A DNA stretch of 64,000 bases from an uncultured bacterium (GCA_947647735.1 CANSLJ010000012.1:44721-108720), one strand, 5' to 3'. Counted from the stretch's first letter, positions 41,521 through 50,825 are shown. Notes: generated from the sequence alone by a model not told the origin. Numbers and translations are program-made.

Positions 41521-42393
41521 ATGAATATTCGGGTTTTTCAGAAGGGGTTTAATTATTCTCAGGATGGGACAGGAAATCGGCTGATACTGCATCTTCAGGG
41601 GTGCAATATGCACTGTCCCTGGTGTTCGAATCCGGAGGGGATGCCGATGGACGGGGTGATCCTGACGGAGAAGGAGTGGCTGAATGAGAGCTGTTGTCCG
41701 AAGGGGGCTGTCAAGGATGGGGAACTGGACCGGCAGGTATGTGATCTGTGTGAGGAGAAATCCTGTATCAGGAACCGGAGGCAGAAGGGGATCCGGCTTT
41801 CCTGTCAGGAGTATTCCGTGGAGGAACTGGTGCGGGAATGTGAGGCGGCAAAGCCCATGTTTTTTGACGGAGGCGGCGTTACGCTGACCGGCGGTGAGAT
41901 CAGCATGCAGTTTGAGGCGGTTAAGGAGCTGTTGCGGAAGCTGGGGGATAAGGGGATTCACCGGGCGATCGAGTGCAACGGCAGCCATCCGCGGATGGAG
42001 GAGCTGATCCCGTATGTGGATCAGTGGATCATGGATGTGAAGCATTATGATGAGGAAAAGCACAGGGAATGGATCGGCGTTTCCAATCAGTGGACGGTGA
42101 GGAATCTGGAGAGGGTATCTGAGCTGCATGGTGATGTATTGATCCGCGTTCCGCTGATTCCCGGATTTAATGACAGCAGGGAGGATGCGGAAGGGTTTGC
42201 GGGACTGTTTAAGGAAAAGATTCGCGGAGAGCATACCAGGGTGGAGTTTCTCATTTACCATGAGTATGGAAAGGGGAAGTGGGAACAGTGCGGCTGGGAA
42301 TACCGGATGAAACCGGGGAGGATAGCGCCGGGAGTACAGGAATTGTTTGAAAATACCCTGAAAGAAAACGGCATAGCCTGCGTGAGAACATGA
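41521..42393 (+). CDS. Glycyl radical enzyme activating protein (radical SAM)
   Basis: A 290-residue activase. The radical SAM motif C-x3-C-x2-C is in LHLQGCNMHCPWCSNPEG. A Cys-rich insert (CCPKGAVKDG..., CDLCEEKSCIRN) provides an auxiliary cluster, and GGGVTLTGGEISMQ is the SAM-binding part. The enzyme abstracts a hydrogen from the glycine of its partner to make the glycyl radical. The partner gene lies 66 bases downstream. The insert is shorter than in activases with two full ferredoxin clusters. Confidence 0.93.
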   Translation: MNIRVFQKGFNYSQDGTGNRLILHLQGCNMHCPWCSNPEGMPMDGVILTEKEWLNESCCPKGAVKDGELDRQVCDLCEEKSCIRNRRQKGIRLSCQEYSVEELVRECEAAKPMFFDGGGVTLTGGEISMQFEAVKELLRKLGDKGIHRAIECNGSHPRMEELIPYVDQWIMDVKHYDEEKHREWIGVSNQWTVRNLERVSELHGDVLIRVPLIPGFNDSREDAEGFAGLFKEKIRGEHTRVEFLIYHEYGKGKWEQCGWEYRMKPGRIAPGVQELFENTLKENGIACVRT

Positions 42394-42459
42394 AGAAGCC
42401 AATGATTGGTATGAGAACATAGAAAGAGCGTATTCATAAAAAGAAAGAGAGGAAAGAAA

Positions 42460-44850
42460 ATGAGAATTGAAGAGATTTATTCAGCCGGGGAGTTGACAGA
42501 TCTGGCGAAATCCCGTTTCCAGGAGGAGAGAGCGATCGATCATCTGGAAGGGTGGTTTCTGGCAAGGGAGATCGCAATGGAATGCGATGAGAAGTTTAAG
42601 GATGATCCGGACAGCATCCGTATCGGGAAGACACTGGTGGAAGTGATGAAAAAAATCCCGCTGACATTGGGGGATTACCATGTATTTGCGGGAACACAGG
42701 ACGACGCTTTCGCCCGTTCCTACGCCCTGATCAATCCGGCATTTCAGGTAAGTTCTTTCAGCGGATACTGTGATCCGGTGGCGGTATTCGGCGATATCGA
42801 TCCGATCGGCGATATAACAAAAGAGCGTATTGACCATGTGAAAGAGTATTATTCCAAAAATGATTTTGCAAAGGTATTGACGGCAGCCTATGCACCGGCG
42901 GAGAAATATACGGAGGAAGCGGTTTTCTTCCTGGAGCAGGTGACCGGACACGTGATCCCTGACGCAAGAGGGTATCTGGCAAAGGGCGCGCTGGGGATCA
43001 GAGAGGAGATCAGCAGGAAACAGGAAGAGACGCAGGATGCGGAGAAAAAAGAATATTATGAGGCAATGAAATACAGCGTTGACGCGCTGCTTGTTCTTGC
43101 GGACAGATACCGTCAGATGGCTCAGGAGAAGGCGGCACAGTCCGAGGGGAAGATGAAGGAGCGGTTTGCGCTGATGGCGGATACGCTGGCAAAGGTTCCG
43201 GCGGAGGGCGCATCAAACCTTTATGAGGCGATCCAGTCCTTCCTGCTTGTATGGCAGACCATGTGTCTGGAACAGACGCCGAATCCCTTTGCTTTTTCCG
43301 TGGGAAATGCAGACCGCATCTTTGAGCCCTACAGAAGCATGGAAGACACGGGCCGTGATATGACGGCGGCATTGTTTAAACATCTGCTGGTATTTTATAA
43401 TGTGGCAGACAGGAGCTGGGCGATCTCCCAGAACCTGATCATCGGCGGAAGGGATCAGGCGGGGAACGATCTGACCAATGAAACTTCCTATGCTATGTTT
43501 GACGCTTATTTTGATATGAACCTTCCGCAGCCGATCTTATCTGTGAAGTTACATAAAAATACACCCGACAGGCTGTATGAGGAGATGGGAAGATTTTTCT
43601 TCACGCCGGGCGTGCTGACGCCGTCCCTGTTTAATGACGATGCCCTGTTCGAGGTATTAAAATCTCACGGCGTGGAGGAGGAGGATCTGCCGAGCTATTC
43701 TGTTGCGGGCTGCCAGGAGCCGTTGATCATGGGGAAAGACAATGGAAATACAACAAACAGCTGGCTGAATATGCCGAAAGTGCTGGAACTAGTGCTGCAG
43801 GGCGGAAAATCGGAGATCACCGGAAAGCAGATCGGAAAAACAGCGGAAGAACTGGGATATACGGATTCTCTGGAACTGCTGAAAAATATCAGAGAAGTTT
43901 TCTATAAAGAGCTGGATCATTATGTGGAGGAGATGACACAGGCGGCAAATAATGCGTCCAGGGCGATCGGGCTGTATCAGGTGCCTTTCCTGTCCTCCAT
44001 GATGGGCGGCATTGACTCCGGCATCGATATGAGAAATACGGAAAAACAGGGAACAAAATATAACGGGAGCGGCTGTCTGATCCATGGTTCCAGCGTGGTG
44101 GCGGATTCCTTTATCGCCATTGATACACTGATAAAAGAGAGGCCGCAGGATGCGGACAGAATGCTGGAAGCGCTGAGGACAAATTTCGAGAACGATCCGG
44201 AAATGCACCAGTATCTGTTGGCATGTGATAAATTCGGAAACAATCTGGAAACGGTGGATAGAGAAGCGGCGGAAGTAGTGAGAAAAGCGGCGGATATCGT
44301 GGCTTCCAAGAAAAACTATCTGGGCAATCAGTTCAGGCCGGATTTTGCTACACCTTCCACTCATTTGATGTACGGTTACTGGGTCGGTGCGACGCCGGAT
44401 GGAAGAAAAGCGAGAGAGATGCTTAACTACGGCGTGGACCCTTTGTTCGGAGATGCTTCTGGTGGTTTGGGTATGAGAATGCTTTCTAACAGGAACCTTC
44501 CGTTTGAGAAGATGGTGGGTGGCTGTGCGTCCCATTTCGGCATTGATCCTGGGTATTTTAAAGGAAAAACTGATGAGGAAAAGGGGCTGGAGTTCAAAAC
44601 AAAAATCTTTACACCGTTGTTCTTTAACGGCTATGATAAAGAAGAAGTTTCGCCGTTTTATCTTTATGTGAATGTGACAACACCGGAAATGCTGCGTAAA
44701 GTACTGGCGAATCCGAAAAAATATGCACCCAGCGGAGTTTATATTGTGAGGATTCACGGGACTTTCGTGAATTTCCTTGATCTTTCCCCGGAAATTCAGG
44801 AGGATATCATCAAGCGTCTGGACCCGGCTTCTACCAGTCTGAGTGCTTAA
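42460..44850 (+). CDS. Glycyl radical enzyme with atypical glycyl motif
   Basis: A 796-residue radical enzyme of the pyruvate formate-lyase fold. The active-site loop is SYSVAGCQEP (thiyl Cys418, Glu420). The C-terminal glycine is Gly767 in VRIHGTFVNFLDLSPEIQEDII. In characterised dehydratases and lyases these are GC[VI]E and RV[AS]GYSA.F, so the Gln after Cys and the His-Gly-Thr are unusual. The N-terminal half has the expected helices (LGDYHVFAGTQDDAFARSYAL). It likely performs dehydration or C-X cleavage on an unidentified substrate. Neighbours are the activase and a GntR-type regulator with a sugar-binding domain, which hints at a sugar-like ligand. Confidence 0.9.
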   Translation: MRIEEIYSAGELTDLAKSRFQEERAIDHLEGWFLAREIAMECDEKFKDDPDSIRIGKTLVEVMKKIPLTLGDYHVFAGTQDDAFARSYALINPAFQVSSFSGYCDPVAVFGDIDPIGDITKERIDHVKEYYSKNDFAKVLTAAYAPAEKYTEEAVFFLEQVTGHVIPDARGYLAKGALGIREEISRKQEETQDAEKKEYYEAMKYSVDALLVLADRYRQMAQEKAAQSEGKMKERFALMADTLAKVPAEGASNLYEAIQSFLLVWQTMCLEQTPNPFAFSVGNADRIFEPYRSMEDTGRDMTAALFKHLLVFYNVADRSWAISQNLIIGGRDQAGNDLTNETSYAMFDAYFDMNLPQPILSVKLHKNTPDRLYEEMGRFFFTPGVLTPSLFNDDALFEVLKSHGVEEEDLPSYSVAGCQEPLIMGKDNGNTTNSWLNMPKVLELVLQGGKSEITGKQIGKTAEELGYTDSLELLKNIREVFYKELDHYVEEMTQAANNASRAIGLYQVPFLSSMMGGIDSGIDMRNTEKQGTKYNGSGCLIHGSSVVADSFIAIDTLIKERPQDADRMLEALRTNFENDPEMHQYLLACDKFGNNLETVDREAAEVVRKAADIVASKKNYLGNQFRPDFATPSTHLMYGYWVGATPDGRKAREMLNYGVDPLFGDASGGLGMRMLSNRNLPFEKMVGGCASHFGIDPGYFKGKTDEEKGLEFKTKIFTPLFFNGYDKEEVSPFYLYVNVTTPEMLRKVLANPKKYAPSGVYIVRIHGTFVNFLDLSPEIQEDIIKRLDPASTSLSA

Positions 44851-44873
44851 GCAGTGAGAAAGGCGTAGGAAAA

Positions 44874-45902
44874 TTGAACCTGTCGGAAGAAAATCTGTAT
44901 AAAAAAGTAAAGAGCGATCTGTGCAGGAAGATATTTGAGGGTATTTATCAGGACGGCGATCTGATTCCTCCAGAGCGAAAGCTTTCGGAGGAACTGGGCG
45001 TCAGCCGGGTGACAACACGCAAGGCATTGAAACTTCTGGAAGAGGAGAGAATTATTTCCAGAGTGCAGGGGAGCGGTACAAGAGTTACCATGCATTATGG
45101 CGCCCGTCCGGGAAATATGGAGATCATTACGCTGGTGGCATCGGCGCAAAATGAGTTTTTTTCCAGATTTTTGGATGCTTTTCAGACGGAAGCAGATAAA
45201 CAGGATGCGCTGGTATTGTACAAGCAGAAGCCGCACAGGATTTCGTTGGAAAAATGCCTTTATCAGATCTATGAAAAGGGAATCCGAAATGTTGTGCTGT
45301 GGCCGGAAAATATACAGGTGGAAGAAGAAACATTCAGGCTGCTGAGGGGGCTTGGCATGAATCTTGTTCTGTTTGACGCGGTGGCAGGCGGAAAGTATGC
45401 GGATGCGGTATGTCTGGATAATAAGGATGCGCTTACGGGGATTTACCGGAAATTAGAGCAGGCAGGTTGCAAAAAGATCGGCTATGTCGGATGGGATAAA
45501 AACGGGATAGGAAGTCTTCGAGTAAGGGAAAATACGTTTCAAAAGCTGAAACCGGATGGGCATATAGAATATATATCTTATGAATATCATAACCGGTTGA
45601 ATGATCTTTCGGATCAGATGATACGGAGGACACTGGAGGCAATGAAAGACTGTGACGGGATTCTTTATGCAGTAGGTGAACTGGGTGTCAAATTTGAAAA
45701 TTACGCAAGACTGAAAGGGATTTCCCATAAAGCGGGAATGATCGGTGTTATGCCGGGAGCGGAGGAACTGGGAATCTATATGGTTGCACAGGATTTTACA
45801 GGCATGGCAAAGCAGATATTCAGATGTCTCCAGATGCAGAATCAGGTAGAAGATATCTGGGAGGCTGCAGATTATTTTGTAAAAGGACATCAGCAGTTTT
45901 AG
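44874..45902 (+). CDS. GntR-type regulator with LacI-like effector domain
   Basis: A 342-residue regulator with an N-terminal GntR winged helix (KVKSDLCRKIFEGIYQDGDLIPPERKLSEELGVSRVTTRKALKLLEEE) and a C-terminal periplasmic-binding-like domain (ALVLYKQKPHRISLEKCLYQIYEKGIRNVVLW, CDGILYAVGELGVKFENYA). This AraR-type combination senses sugars. The start is TTG at 44874 after GTAGGAAAA; no other start fits. It lies 23 bases after the glycyl radical enzyme gene and probably controls that pair through the repeat at 41421-41439. Confidence 0.83.
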   Translation: MNLSEENLYKKVKSDLCRKIFEGIYQDGDLIPPERKLSEELGVSRVTTRKALKLLEEERIISRVQGSGTRVTMHYGARPGNMEIITLVASAQNEFFSRFLDAFQTEADKQDALVLYKQKPHRISLEKCLYQIYEKGIRNVVLWPENIQVEEETFRLLRGLGMNLVLFDAVAGGKYADAVCLDNKDALTGIYRKLEQAGCKKIGYVGWDKNGIGSLRVRENTFQKLKPDGHIEYISYEYHNRLNDLSDQMIRRTLEAMKDCDGILYAVGELGVKFENYARLKGISHKAGMIGVMPGAEELGIYMVAQDFTGMAKQIFRCLQMQNQVEDIWEAADYFVKGHQQF

Positions 45903-45969
45903 TCAAAAGTAAAAAATTCCACTTTACAGAAATGTATTTTCAGGTTAAAATAGGAAATCATAAACAGAA

Positions 45970-46326
45970 TAGAAATAAAACGTTGATGAGAAGAGTACCT
46001 GTGCGGAACGCATCAGAGAGAGGGACCGGAGAAGCCGAAGATATAGTTCGGATTTCCGAGCTGGAAGTGCCTTGGCGGGAGCATACGGGAAGACCACCTC
46101 GGAGTGACCCCAATCCGGTCCGCATGCCTGCGTTACGGGCAAATTGAGTGGTTCTGGTATCTGTTGGAAGCAGACTGCGTGAAATGTATATCTGTATAGT
46201 TTATAGAATATATTACAGGATATACTGTGCGAAGAGCTGTTTTCAGGGATGGCAGGGCAAGCTGGGTGGAACCGCGTAATTTACGTCCCATGCATTACAT
46301 GTTGTAGTGCATGGGATTTTTTGGCG
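45970..46326 (+). promoter_or_regulatory. T-box riboswitch leader (threonyl) with terminator
   Basis: A long leader with T-box elements: a stem I start containing GATGAGAAGAGTA, the AGAGAG segment near 46014-46020, outer stem AACGCA/TGCGTT, and the invariant T-box sequence GGGTGGAACCGCG (46264-46276). The terminator CCCATGCATTACA / TGTAGTGCATGGG (46287-46315) plus six T follows. Uncharged tRNA would stabilise the antiterminator and let transcription proceed to thrS. I could not assign the specifier codon with confidence; threonine is inferred from the downstream gene. This accounts for most of the 45903-46382 gap. Confidence 0.9.
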
Positions 46327-46382
46327 TAAAGACGATTGCGGAGATCACATCGATGAGTAAAAAGGAATAGGAGGAGGAAAAG

Positions 46383-46751
46383 ATGGCGGATAAGAAAACA
46401 AAAAAGGGCAGAAGCGGGCTTCCCACACAGATGGGGCTGACCTTTCGTATTATAGCGGGTGCGTACCTGATGTATCTCGCCTACAGTATCTATACCGGTT
46501 CCGGCGAGATCGTCGGAGCGGAGAAGATCGCCTTTATCGGAGCTATCGTTATTTTTGTGGCAGTCGGGGCGTATATCATCGTCACATCCCTGCGGGCGAT
46601 GCAGCGCGGCGAGTATGAAGGCGGAGCGGCGGATCACAGGAAGGATGCGGAGGAAGAGGAAGCGGATGAGAATGTGAAGACGTCCGTGACGGACCGGATC
46701 AGGTTCGGCGAGGAGGAGACGCTGCCTGAGAAGAAGGAAGAGGAGCGGTAG
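46383..46751 (+). CDS. Small membrane protein between T-box and thrS
   Basis: A 122-residue protein with two transmembrane helices (LTFRIIAGAYLMYLAYSIYTG and IAFIGAIVIFVAVGAYIIVTSL) and an acidic cytoplasmic tail ending EEETLPEKKEEER. It starts behind AGGAGGAGGAAAAG and lies within the T-box-controlled transcript, 96 bases before thrS. Many Lachnospiraceae carry similar acidic-tail membrane proteins, of unknown function. Its placement makes it respond to threonyl-tRNA charging. Confidence 0.7.
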   Translation: MADKKTKKGRSGLPTQMGLTFRIIAGAYLMYLAYSIYTGSGEIVGAEKIAFIGAIVIFVAVGAYIIVTSLRAMQRGEYEGGAADHRKDAEEEEADENVKTSVTDRIRFGEEETLPEKKEEER

Positions 46752-46847
46752 TTATAAAAGGAAAAAGCGGAAAAGCGAAGAAGGTAATATGAAAGAAAAG
46801 TCAAAAAGGCTGTAAAAAGAAGAAAGTAGAAGGAGGAAAGAGAGAAG

Positions 46848-48803
46848 ATGAAGATTACATTAAAGGATGGCAGCGTAAAAGAATACGAAGCCAGCATGAG
46901 CGTCATTGAGATCGCAAAGGATATCAGCGAAGGGCTGGCGAGGGCTGCCTGCGCCGGGGAAATAAATGGTGAGGTGGTGGATCTCAGAACCGAGGTCAGC
47001 GAGGACTGCGAACTGAATATTCTGACGGCAAATGACAAGGAGGGGCTGCAGGTGGTGCGCCACACGGCATCCCATGTGATGGCGGAAGCGGTAAAGAGGC
47101 TGTTTCCCGAGGCGAAGCTGGCGATCGGCCCCAGCATTGACACAGGATATTATTATGATTTTGAACATGAACCCTTTTCCAGGGAGGATCTGGATAAGAT
47201 CGAAGCCGAGATGAAGAAGATCATCAAGGAAGGGCATGAACTGAAACGTTTTACGCTGCCGAGGGCGGAAGCGATCAAATTTATGGAGGAGCGGAACGAG
47301 CCTTATAAGGTAGAGCTGATTCAGGATCTGCCGGAGGATGCGGAGATTTCCTTCTATGATCAGGGCGGTTTTGTGGATCTCTGTGCGGGGCCTCATCTGA
47401 TGAGCACAAAAGGGATCAAGGCATTTAAGCTGACTTCCTCCTCAGGCGCTTACTGGAGAGGGGATTCCGACAGAACCATGCTTCAGAGGATTTACGGCAC
47501 CGCATTTAATAAGAAGGAAGAGCTGGCTGAGTATCTGGAATATCTGGAGAATATCAGGCTTCGCGATCACAATAAACTGGGACGTGAGATGGAGCTGTTC
47601 ACCACGGTGGATGTGATAGGCCAGGGACTTCCGCTGCTCATGCCCAAGGGGGCAAAGATGATCCAGACCATGCAGCGCTGGATCGAGGATCTGGAGGATA
47701 ACGAGTGGGGCTATATCAGAACCAAGACGCCTCTGATGGCGAAGAGCGATCTGTATAAAATGTCCGGACACTGGGATCATTATAAAGAAGGCATGTTTGT
47801 ATTGGGGGATGAGGAGAAGGATAAGGAAGTGTTTGCGCTTCGTCCGATGACCTGTCCGTTCCAGTATTTTGTATATAAGGCGACACAGCATTCCTACAGG
47901 GATCTGCCGCTGCGCTACGGCGAGACTTCCACATTGTTCAGGAATGAGGATTCCGGCGAGATGCACGGCCTGACAAGGGTGCGCCAGTTTACGATCTCCG
48001 AGGGACATCTGATCGTGAGGCCGGATCAGATGGTGGAAGAGTTTAAAAACTGTATCGCGCTGGCACAGCACTGCCTGAAAACGCTGGGCGTGGAGGAGGA
48101 TGTAACCTATCATCTTTCCAAATGGGATCCTGATAACCGGGAGAAATATATCGGAGAGCCGGAAGTCTGGGAGGAGACTCAGGAGCATATGCGGAACATG
48201 ATGAACGAGTTGCAGATCCCGTTTGTGGAAGATGTGGGGGAGGCGGCGTTCTACGGGCCGAAGATAGATATCAATACAAAGAATGTGTACGGCAAGGAGG
48301 ATACGATGATCACGATCCAGTGGGATGCGCTTCTTGCGGAACAGTTTGATATGTATTATATCGATCAGAACGGCGAGAAAGTACGTCCCTGCATCATTCA
48401 CAGGACTTCCATGGGCTGTTATGAGAGGACATTGGCATGGCTGATCGAGAAGTATGAGGGCAAATTCCCCACATGGCTCTGTCCGGTACAGGTGAGAATT
48501 CTGCCTATTTCCGATAAATATGAGGAATATGCACAGAAGGTGCAAAAAGAGCTGAAAGCAAACGGCGTGCTGGCGGAAGTGGACAGCCGTTCCGAGAAGA
48601 TCGGCTTTAAGATCCGGGAGGCAAGGCTCGCGAGACTGCCCTATATGCTTGTGGTAGGACAGCAGGAGGAAGCGGATGGAACGGTGTCCGTGAGAAGCCG
48701 TTTTGCAGGCGATGAGGGCGTGAAGCCGCTTTCCGAATTTATCGATCAGATCTGTAAGGAGATCAGGACAAAGGAGATCCGGCAGGAAGTGCAGGAGAAA
48801 TAG
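46848..48803 (+). CDS. thrS: Threonyl-tRNA synthetase
   Basis: A 651-residue class II synthetase. Domains in order: TGS (MKITLKDGSVKEYEASMSVIEIAKDI), the editing domain with RHTASHVMAEAVKRLFP, the catalytic core with RPMTCPFQYFVYK (zinc Cys), RYGETSTLFRNEDSGEMHGLTRVRQFT and HRTSMGCYERTLAWLIE, and the anticodon-binding domain (CPVQVRILPISDKYEEYA). The length is close to normal (about 640). It lies behind a threonyl T-box, so its expression rises when tRNA-Thr is uncharged. Start 46848 follows GAAGGAGGAAAGAGAAG. Confidence 0.98.
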   Translation: MKITLKDGSVKEYEASMSVIEIAKDISEGLARAACAGEINGEVVDLRTEVSEDCELNILTANDKEGLQVVRHTASHVMAEAVKRLFPEAKLAIGPSIDTGYYYDFEHEPFSREDLDKIEAEMKKIIKEGHELKRFTLPRAEAIKFMEERNEPYKVELIQDLPEDAEISFYDQGGFVDLCAGPHLMSTKGIKAFKLTSSSGAYWRGDSDRTMLQRIYGTAFNKKEELAEYLEYLENIRLRDHNKLGREMELFTTVDVIGQGLPLLMPKGAKMIQTMQRWIEDLEDNEWGYIRTKTPLMAKSDLYKMSGHWDHYKEGMFVLGDEEKDKEVFALRPMTCPFQYFVYKATQHSYRDLPLRYGETSTLFRNEDSGEMHGLTRVRQFTISEGHLIVRPDQMVEEFKNCIALAQHCLKTLGVEEDVTYHLSKWDPDNREKYIGEPEVWEETQEHMRNMMNELQIPFVEDVGEAAFYGPKIDINTKNVYGKEDTMITIQWDALLAEQFDMYYIDQNGEKVRPCIIHRTSMGCYERTLAWLIEKYEGKFPTWLCPVQVRILPISDKYEEYAQKVQKELKANGVLAEVDSRSEKIGFKIREARLARLPYMLVVGQQEEADGTVSVRSRFAGDEGVKPLSEFIDQICKEIRTKEIRQEVQEK

Positions 48804-48832
48804 GAAGTATAGGGGATTTCATACGTTAAAGG

Positions 48833-48869
48833 TTCAGGCAGAATATCCGGAAGGATGGTTTTGCCTGAA
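48833..48869 (+). terminator. Hairpin after thrS
   Basis: TTCAGGCA / TGCCTGAA enclosing an inner ATCC/GGAT hairpin, about 30 bases after the stop codon. The T-run is weak; termination is probable but not sure. Confidence 0.5.
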
Positions 48870-48962
48870 TTATTGTGGAAAAAGAGGCGGCAATGGCATA
48901 AATAAAAGCAAATCTGCCCATACTGATTTTGTAGAGAATGCAAAGAATCAGGAGGTAGAAAG

Positions 48963-49280
48963 ATGGCTGAATTACGTTGTTCCGTGGAAAACTGTACCTA
49001 TAACTGTGACAGGTGCTGCTGCAAGGGGGATATCATGGTGGAGGGCAGGCACGCCTGCCGTAAGGATGATACCTGTTGCGGCAGCTTTAAAGACAGAAGC
49101 GATATGGGGGTATTCACAAGTGCCATATCCCATCCAAGCAATACCATCAGCATTGACTGTGAGGCGGACAAATGCATTTATAATACGAATTATAAGTGCT
49201 ATGCGGATCATGTGGATATCAAAGGCTGCGGGGCGGATCATTGCGGAGAAACAACATGTGCTACATTTAAGGAAAAATAA
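48963..49280 (+). CDS. DUF1540 double-domain Cys-rich protein
   Basis: A 105-residue protein with two DUF1540 units (CSVENCTYNCDRCCCKGDIMVEG...CCGSF and CEADKCIYNTNYKCYADHVDIKG...CATF). Each has the C-x4-C-x4-C spacing and terminal Cys of the family, and probably binds a metal. The function is unknown; such proteins are widespread in Firmicutes. Start 48963 follows AGGAGGTAGAAAG. It stands alone. Confidence 0.88.
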   Translation: MAELRCSVENCTYNCDRCCCKGDIMVEGRHACRKDDTCCGSFKDRSDMGVFTSAISHPSNTISIDCEADKCIYNTNYKCYADHVDIKGCGADHCGETTCATFKEK

Positions 49281-49394
49281 ATCAATATTTTGTGGTTTTT
49301 GTTTACAGGAGTAGCGCTTCGGTAGCACTTCGTGAGATATGATAGGTTTTGTAAAAGGGGAATGGCTATCAGGAATAAATCCTGAAAGCCGAAA

Positions 49395-49425
49395 GGAGCC
49401 GGGAAGAGATTTCCGGCTTCTTTTA
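49395..49425 (+). terminator. Terminator before lacI
   Basis: GAGCCGG / CCGGCTT stem followed by CTTTTA; a second hairpin (GGCTATCAGGA / TCCTGAAAGCC, 49365-49391) lies directly before it. The remainder of the 49281-49584 gap carries a likely promoter (TTGATT, 16 bases, TATAAT at about 49443-49470) for the regulator. Confidence 0.65.
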
Positions 49426-49584
49426 TGTTCGGCAAAAAGGCTTGATTATTTTTAGAAGTGTACTATAATAAATATACGCAGGGTAAAAGAGTGTGTGAAC
49501 ATCGCATAAAATCTGTATGAAGATGCTGTGATCGTCAAAGGTTACAGCATTTTCTGAATATATTTCATTTGAAAAGGGGGATAT

Positions 49585-50589
49585 ATGGCGGCAACGATCC
49601 GTGATATCAAAGAACAGACAGGACTGTCTTTAGCAACTATCTCCAAATATTTAAACGGCGGCAATGTGCTTCCGGAGAACAGGGTAAAGATTGAGGCGGC
49701 AATCAAAGAACTCCACTATGAGGTGAACGAGATCGCAAGAGGACTGGTAACGAATCGTACACGGACGGTGGGGGTGCTTGTTTACAGTGTGGAGAGTATT
49801 TTCATCGGGACGCTTCTGCGGCATATCAGCAACAGCCTGAGAAAAGCGGGATATGGGCTGATGATCTGCGATTCCGGCGATGATCCGGGGATCGAGGCGG
49901 AGAATGTGAGCTTTCTGCTGAATAAGAAAGTGGACGGCATCATTGTGATTCCGGTCTCCATAAAAACGGATTCTCTGGAGATGGCAAGAAAGGCAAAAGT
50001 GCCGGTGGTTCTGCTTGACCGCCCTTCGCAGGATGCAGAGTTTGACTGTGTCAGGATAGACAATCGCCGGGCGGCTTATCAGGCGGTGAAATTTTTGCTG
50101 GAAAACGGGCATGAGAAAATAGGGGTGATCTGTTCTCATACAGAGTATACAGGAAAAGAGCGCTATATGGGATACAAGGAAGCGCTGGAGGAGGCTGGGT
50201 GTGCGTTGCGGGATGAATATTGTGCCGCGGGAACGCATTCCATTGAGTTCGGGTTTGAGGGAATGAGCAGGCTGCTTTCTCTTGAAGACCGTCCCACAGC
50301 GGTTTTTATGACAAATTATGAAGTTGCACTGGGGGCGGTGATGGCACTGAACAAGACAAGGATCCATTGCCCGGAGGATATTTCGCTGATGGGGTTTGAT
50401 GACCTGATCATGTCCCATGTGATCCATCCGCGGCTTCATATGGTGGTGCAGCCGATGAAGGAGATGGGGGAGAAGGCGGTGGAACTTCTGCTTCAGCGCA
50501 TTGGAAGCAGGGAAGAGCAGATGGCGATGGAGATCGTGATGGGGACGCGTATCAGTGAGGGGGATTCTGTTGCGCGGGTTGAGGGATAG
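49585..50589 (+). CDS. LacI-family transcriptional regulator
   Basis: A 334-residue LacI/GalR regulator. The HTH (MAATIRDIKEQTGLSLATISKYLNGG) and hinge (KIEAAIKELHYEVNEIARGLVTNRT) precede a type 1 binding domain (VGVLVYSVESIFIGTLLRHISNSLRKAGYGLMICDSGDD, VVLLDRPSQDAEFDCVRIDN). It starts after GAAAAGGGGGATAT. The divergence in position and two AGCGAAACG-type palindromes flanking the xylB-like promoter immediately downstream suggest it represses the polyol cluster. Confidence 0.92.
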   Translation: MAATIRDIKEQTGLSLATISKYLNGGNVLPENRVKIEAAIKELHYEVNEIARGLVTNRTRTVGVLVYSVESIFIGTLLRHISNSLRKAGYGLMICDSGDDPGIEAENVSFLLNKKVDGIIVIPVSIKTDSLEMARKAKVPVVLLDRPSQDAEFDCVRIDNRRAAYQAVKFLLENGHEKIGVICSHTEYTGKERYMGYKEALEEAGCALRDEYCAAGTHSIEFGFEGMSRLLSLEDRPTAVFMTNYEVALGAVMALNKTRIHCPEDISLMGFDDLIMSHVIHPRLHMVVQPMKEMGEKAVELLLQRIGSREEQMAMEIVMGTRISEGDSVARVEG

Positions 50590-50697
50590 GATGGCGAAAG
50601 AAAGGTGTGAGCCGGACGCCGTAAGTGGAAACGAGAATTTCTTTCGGCAGGTACGGTAAACAACAGCGCAGCAGAATTAAAAAGTAAGAGTGGTAAA

Positions 50698-50812
50698 AGC
50701 GAAACGTTTCGCTCATATGGTATTGACAGTTAGACTGGATTGTACTATAATTTGAGAAAAGATAGAGATAAAGTGAAAAAGAATCAGAACAATAAAAGCG
50801 AAACGATTCGCT
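50698..50812 (+). promoter_or_regulatory. Promoter of the polyol operon, bracketed by two LacI operators
   Basis: AGCGAAACGTTTCGCT (50698-50713, perfect palindrome) lies upstream of TTGACA (50723-50728). A 17-base spacer and TATAAT (50746-50751) make a consensus promoter. AGCGAAACGATTCGCT (50797-50812) lies downstream. The operators differ by one base and are 99 bp apart centre to centre, which would allow repression by looping or double blocking. Confidence 0.85.
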
Positions 50813-50825
50813 TTGGAGGGAATGC

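Noticed and set aside
41458-42420. 320-codon antisense ORF over the activase gene
   Set aside because: Pro/Leu/His-rich shadow frame of a radical SAM gene with intact Cys motif on the + strand.
43789-44757. Long antisense ORF (322 codons) across the glycyl radical enzyme gene
   Set aside because: It has no ribosome site, its composition is His/Ile/Arg-rich as expected for a shadow frame, and the + strand gene is clearly conserved.
47442-48545. 367-codon antisense ORF over thrS
   Set aside because: Shadow of a highly conserved gene; no start signal and no recognisable protein motif.
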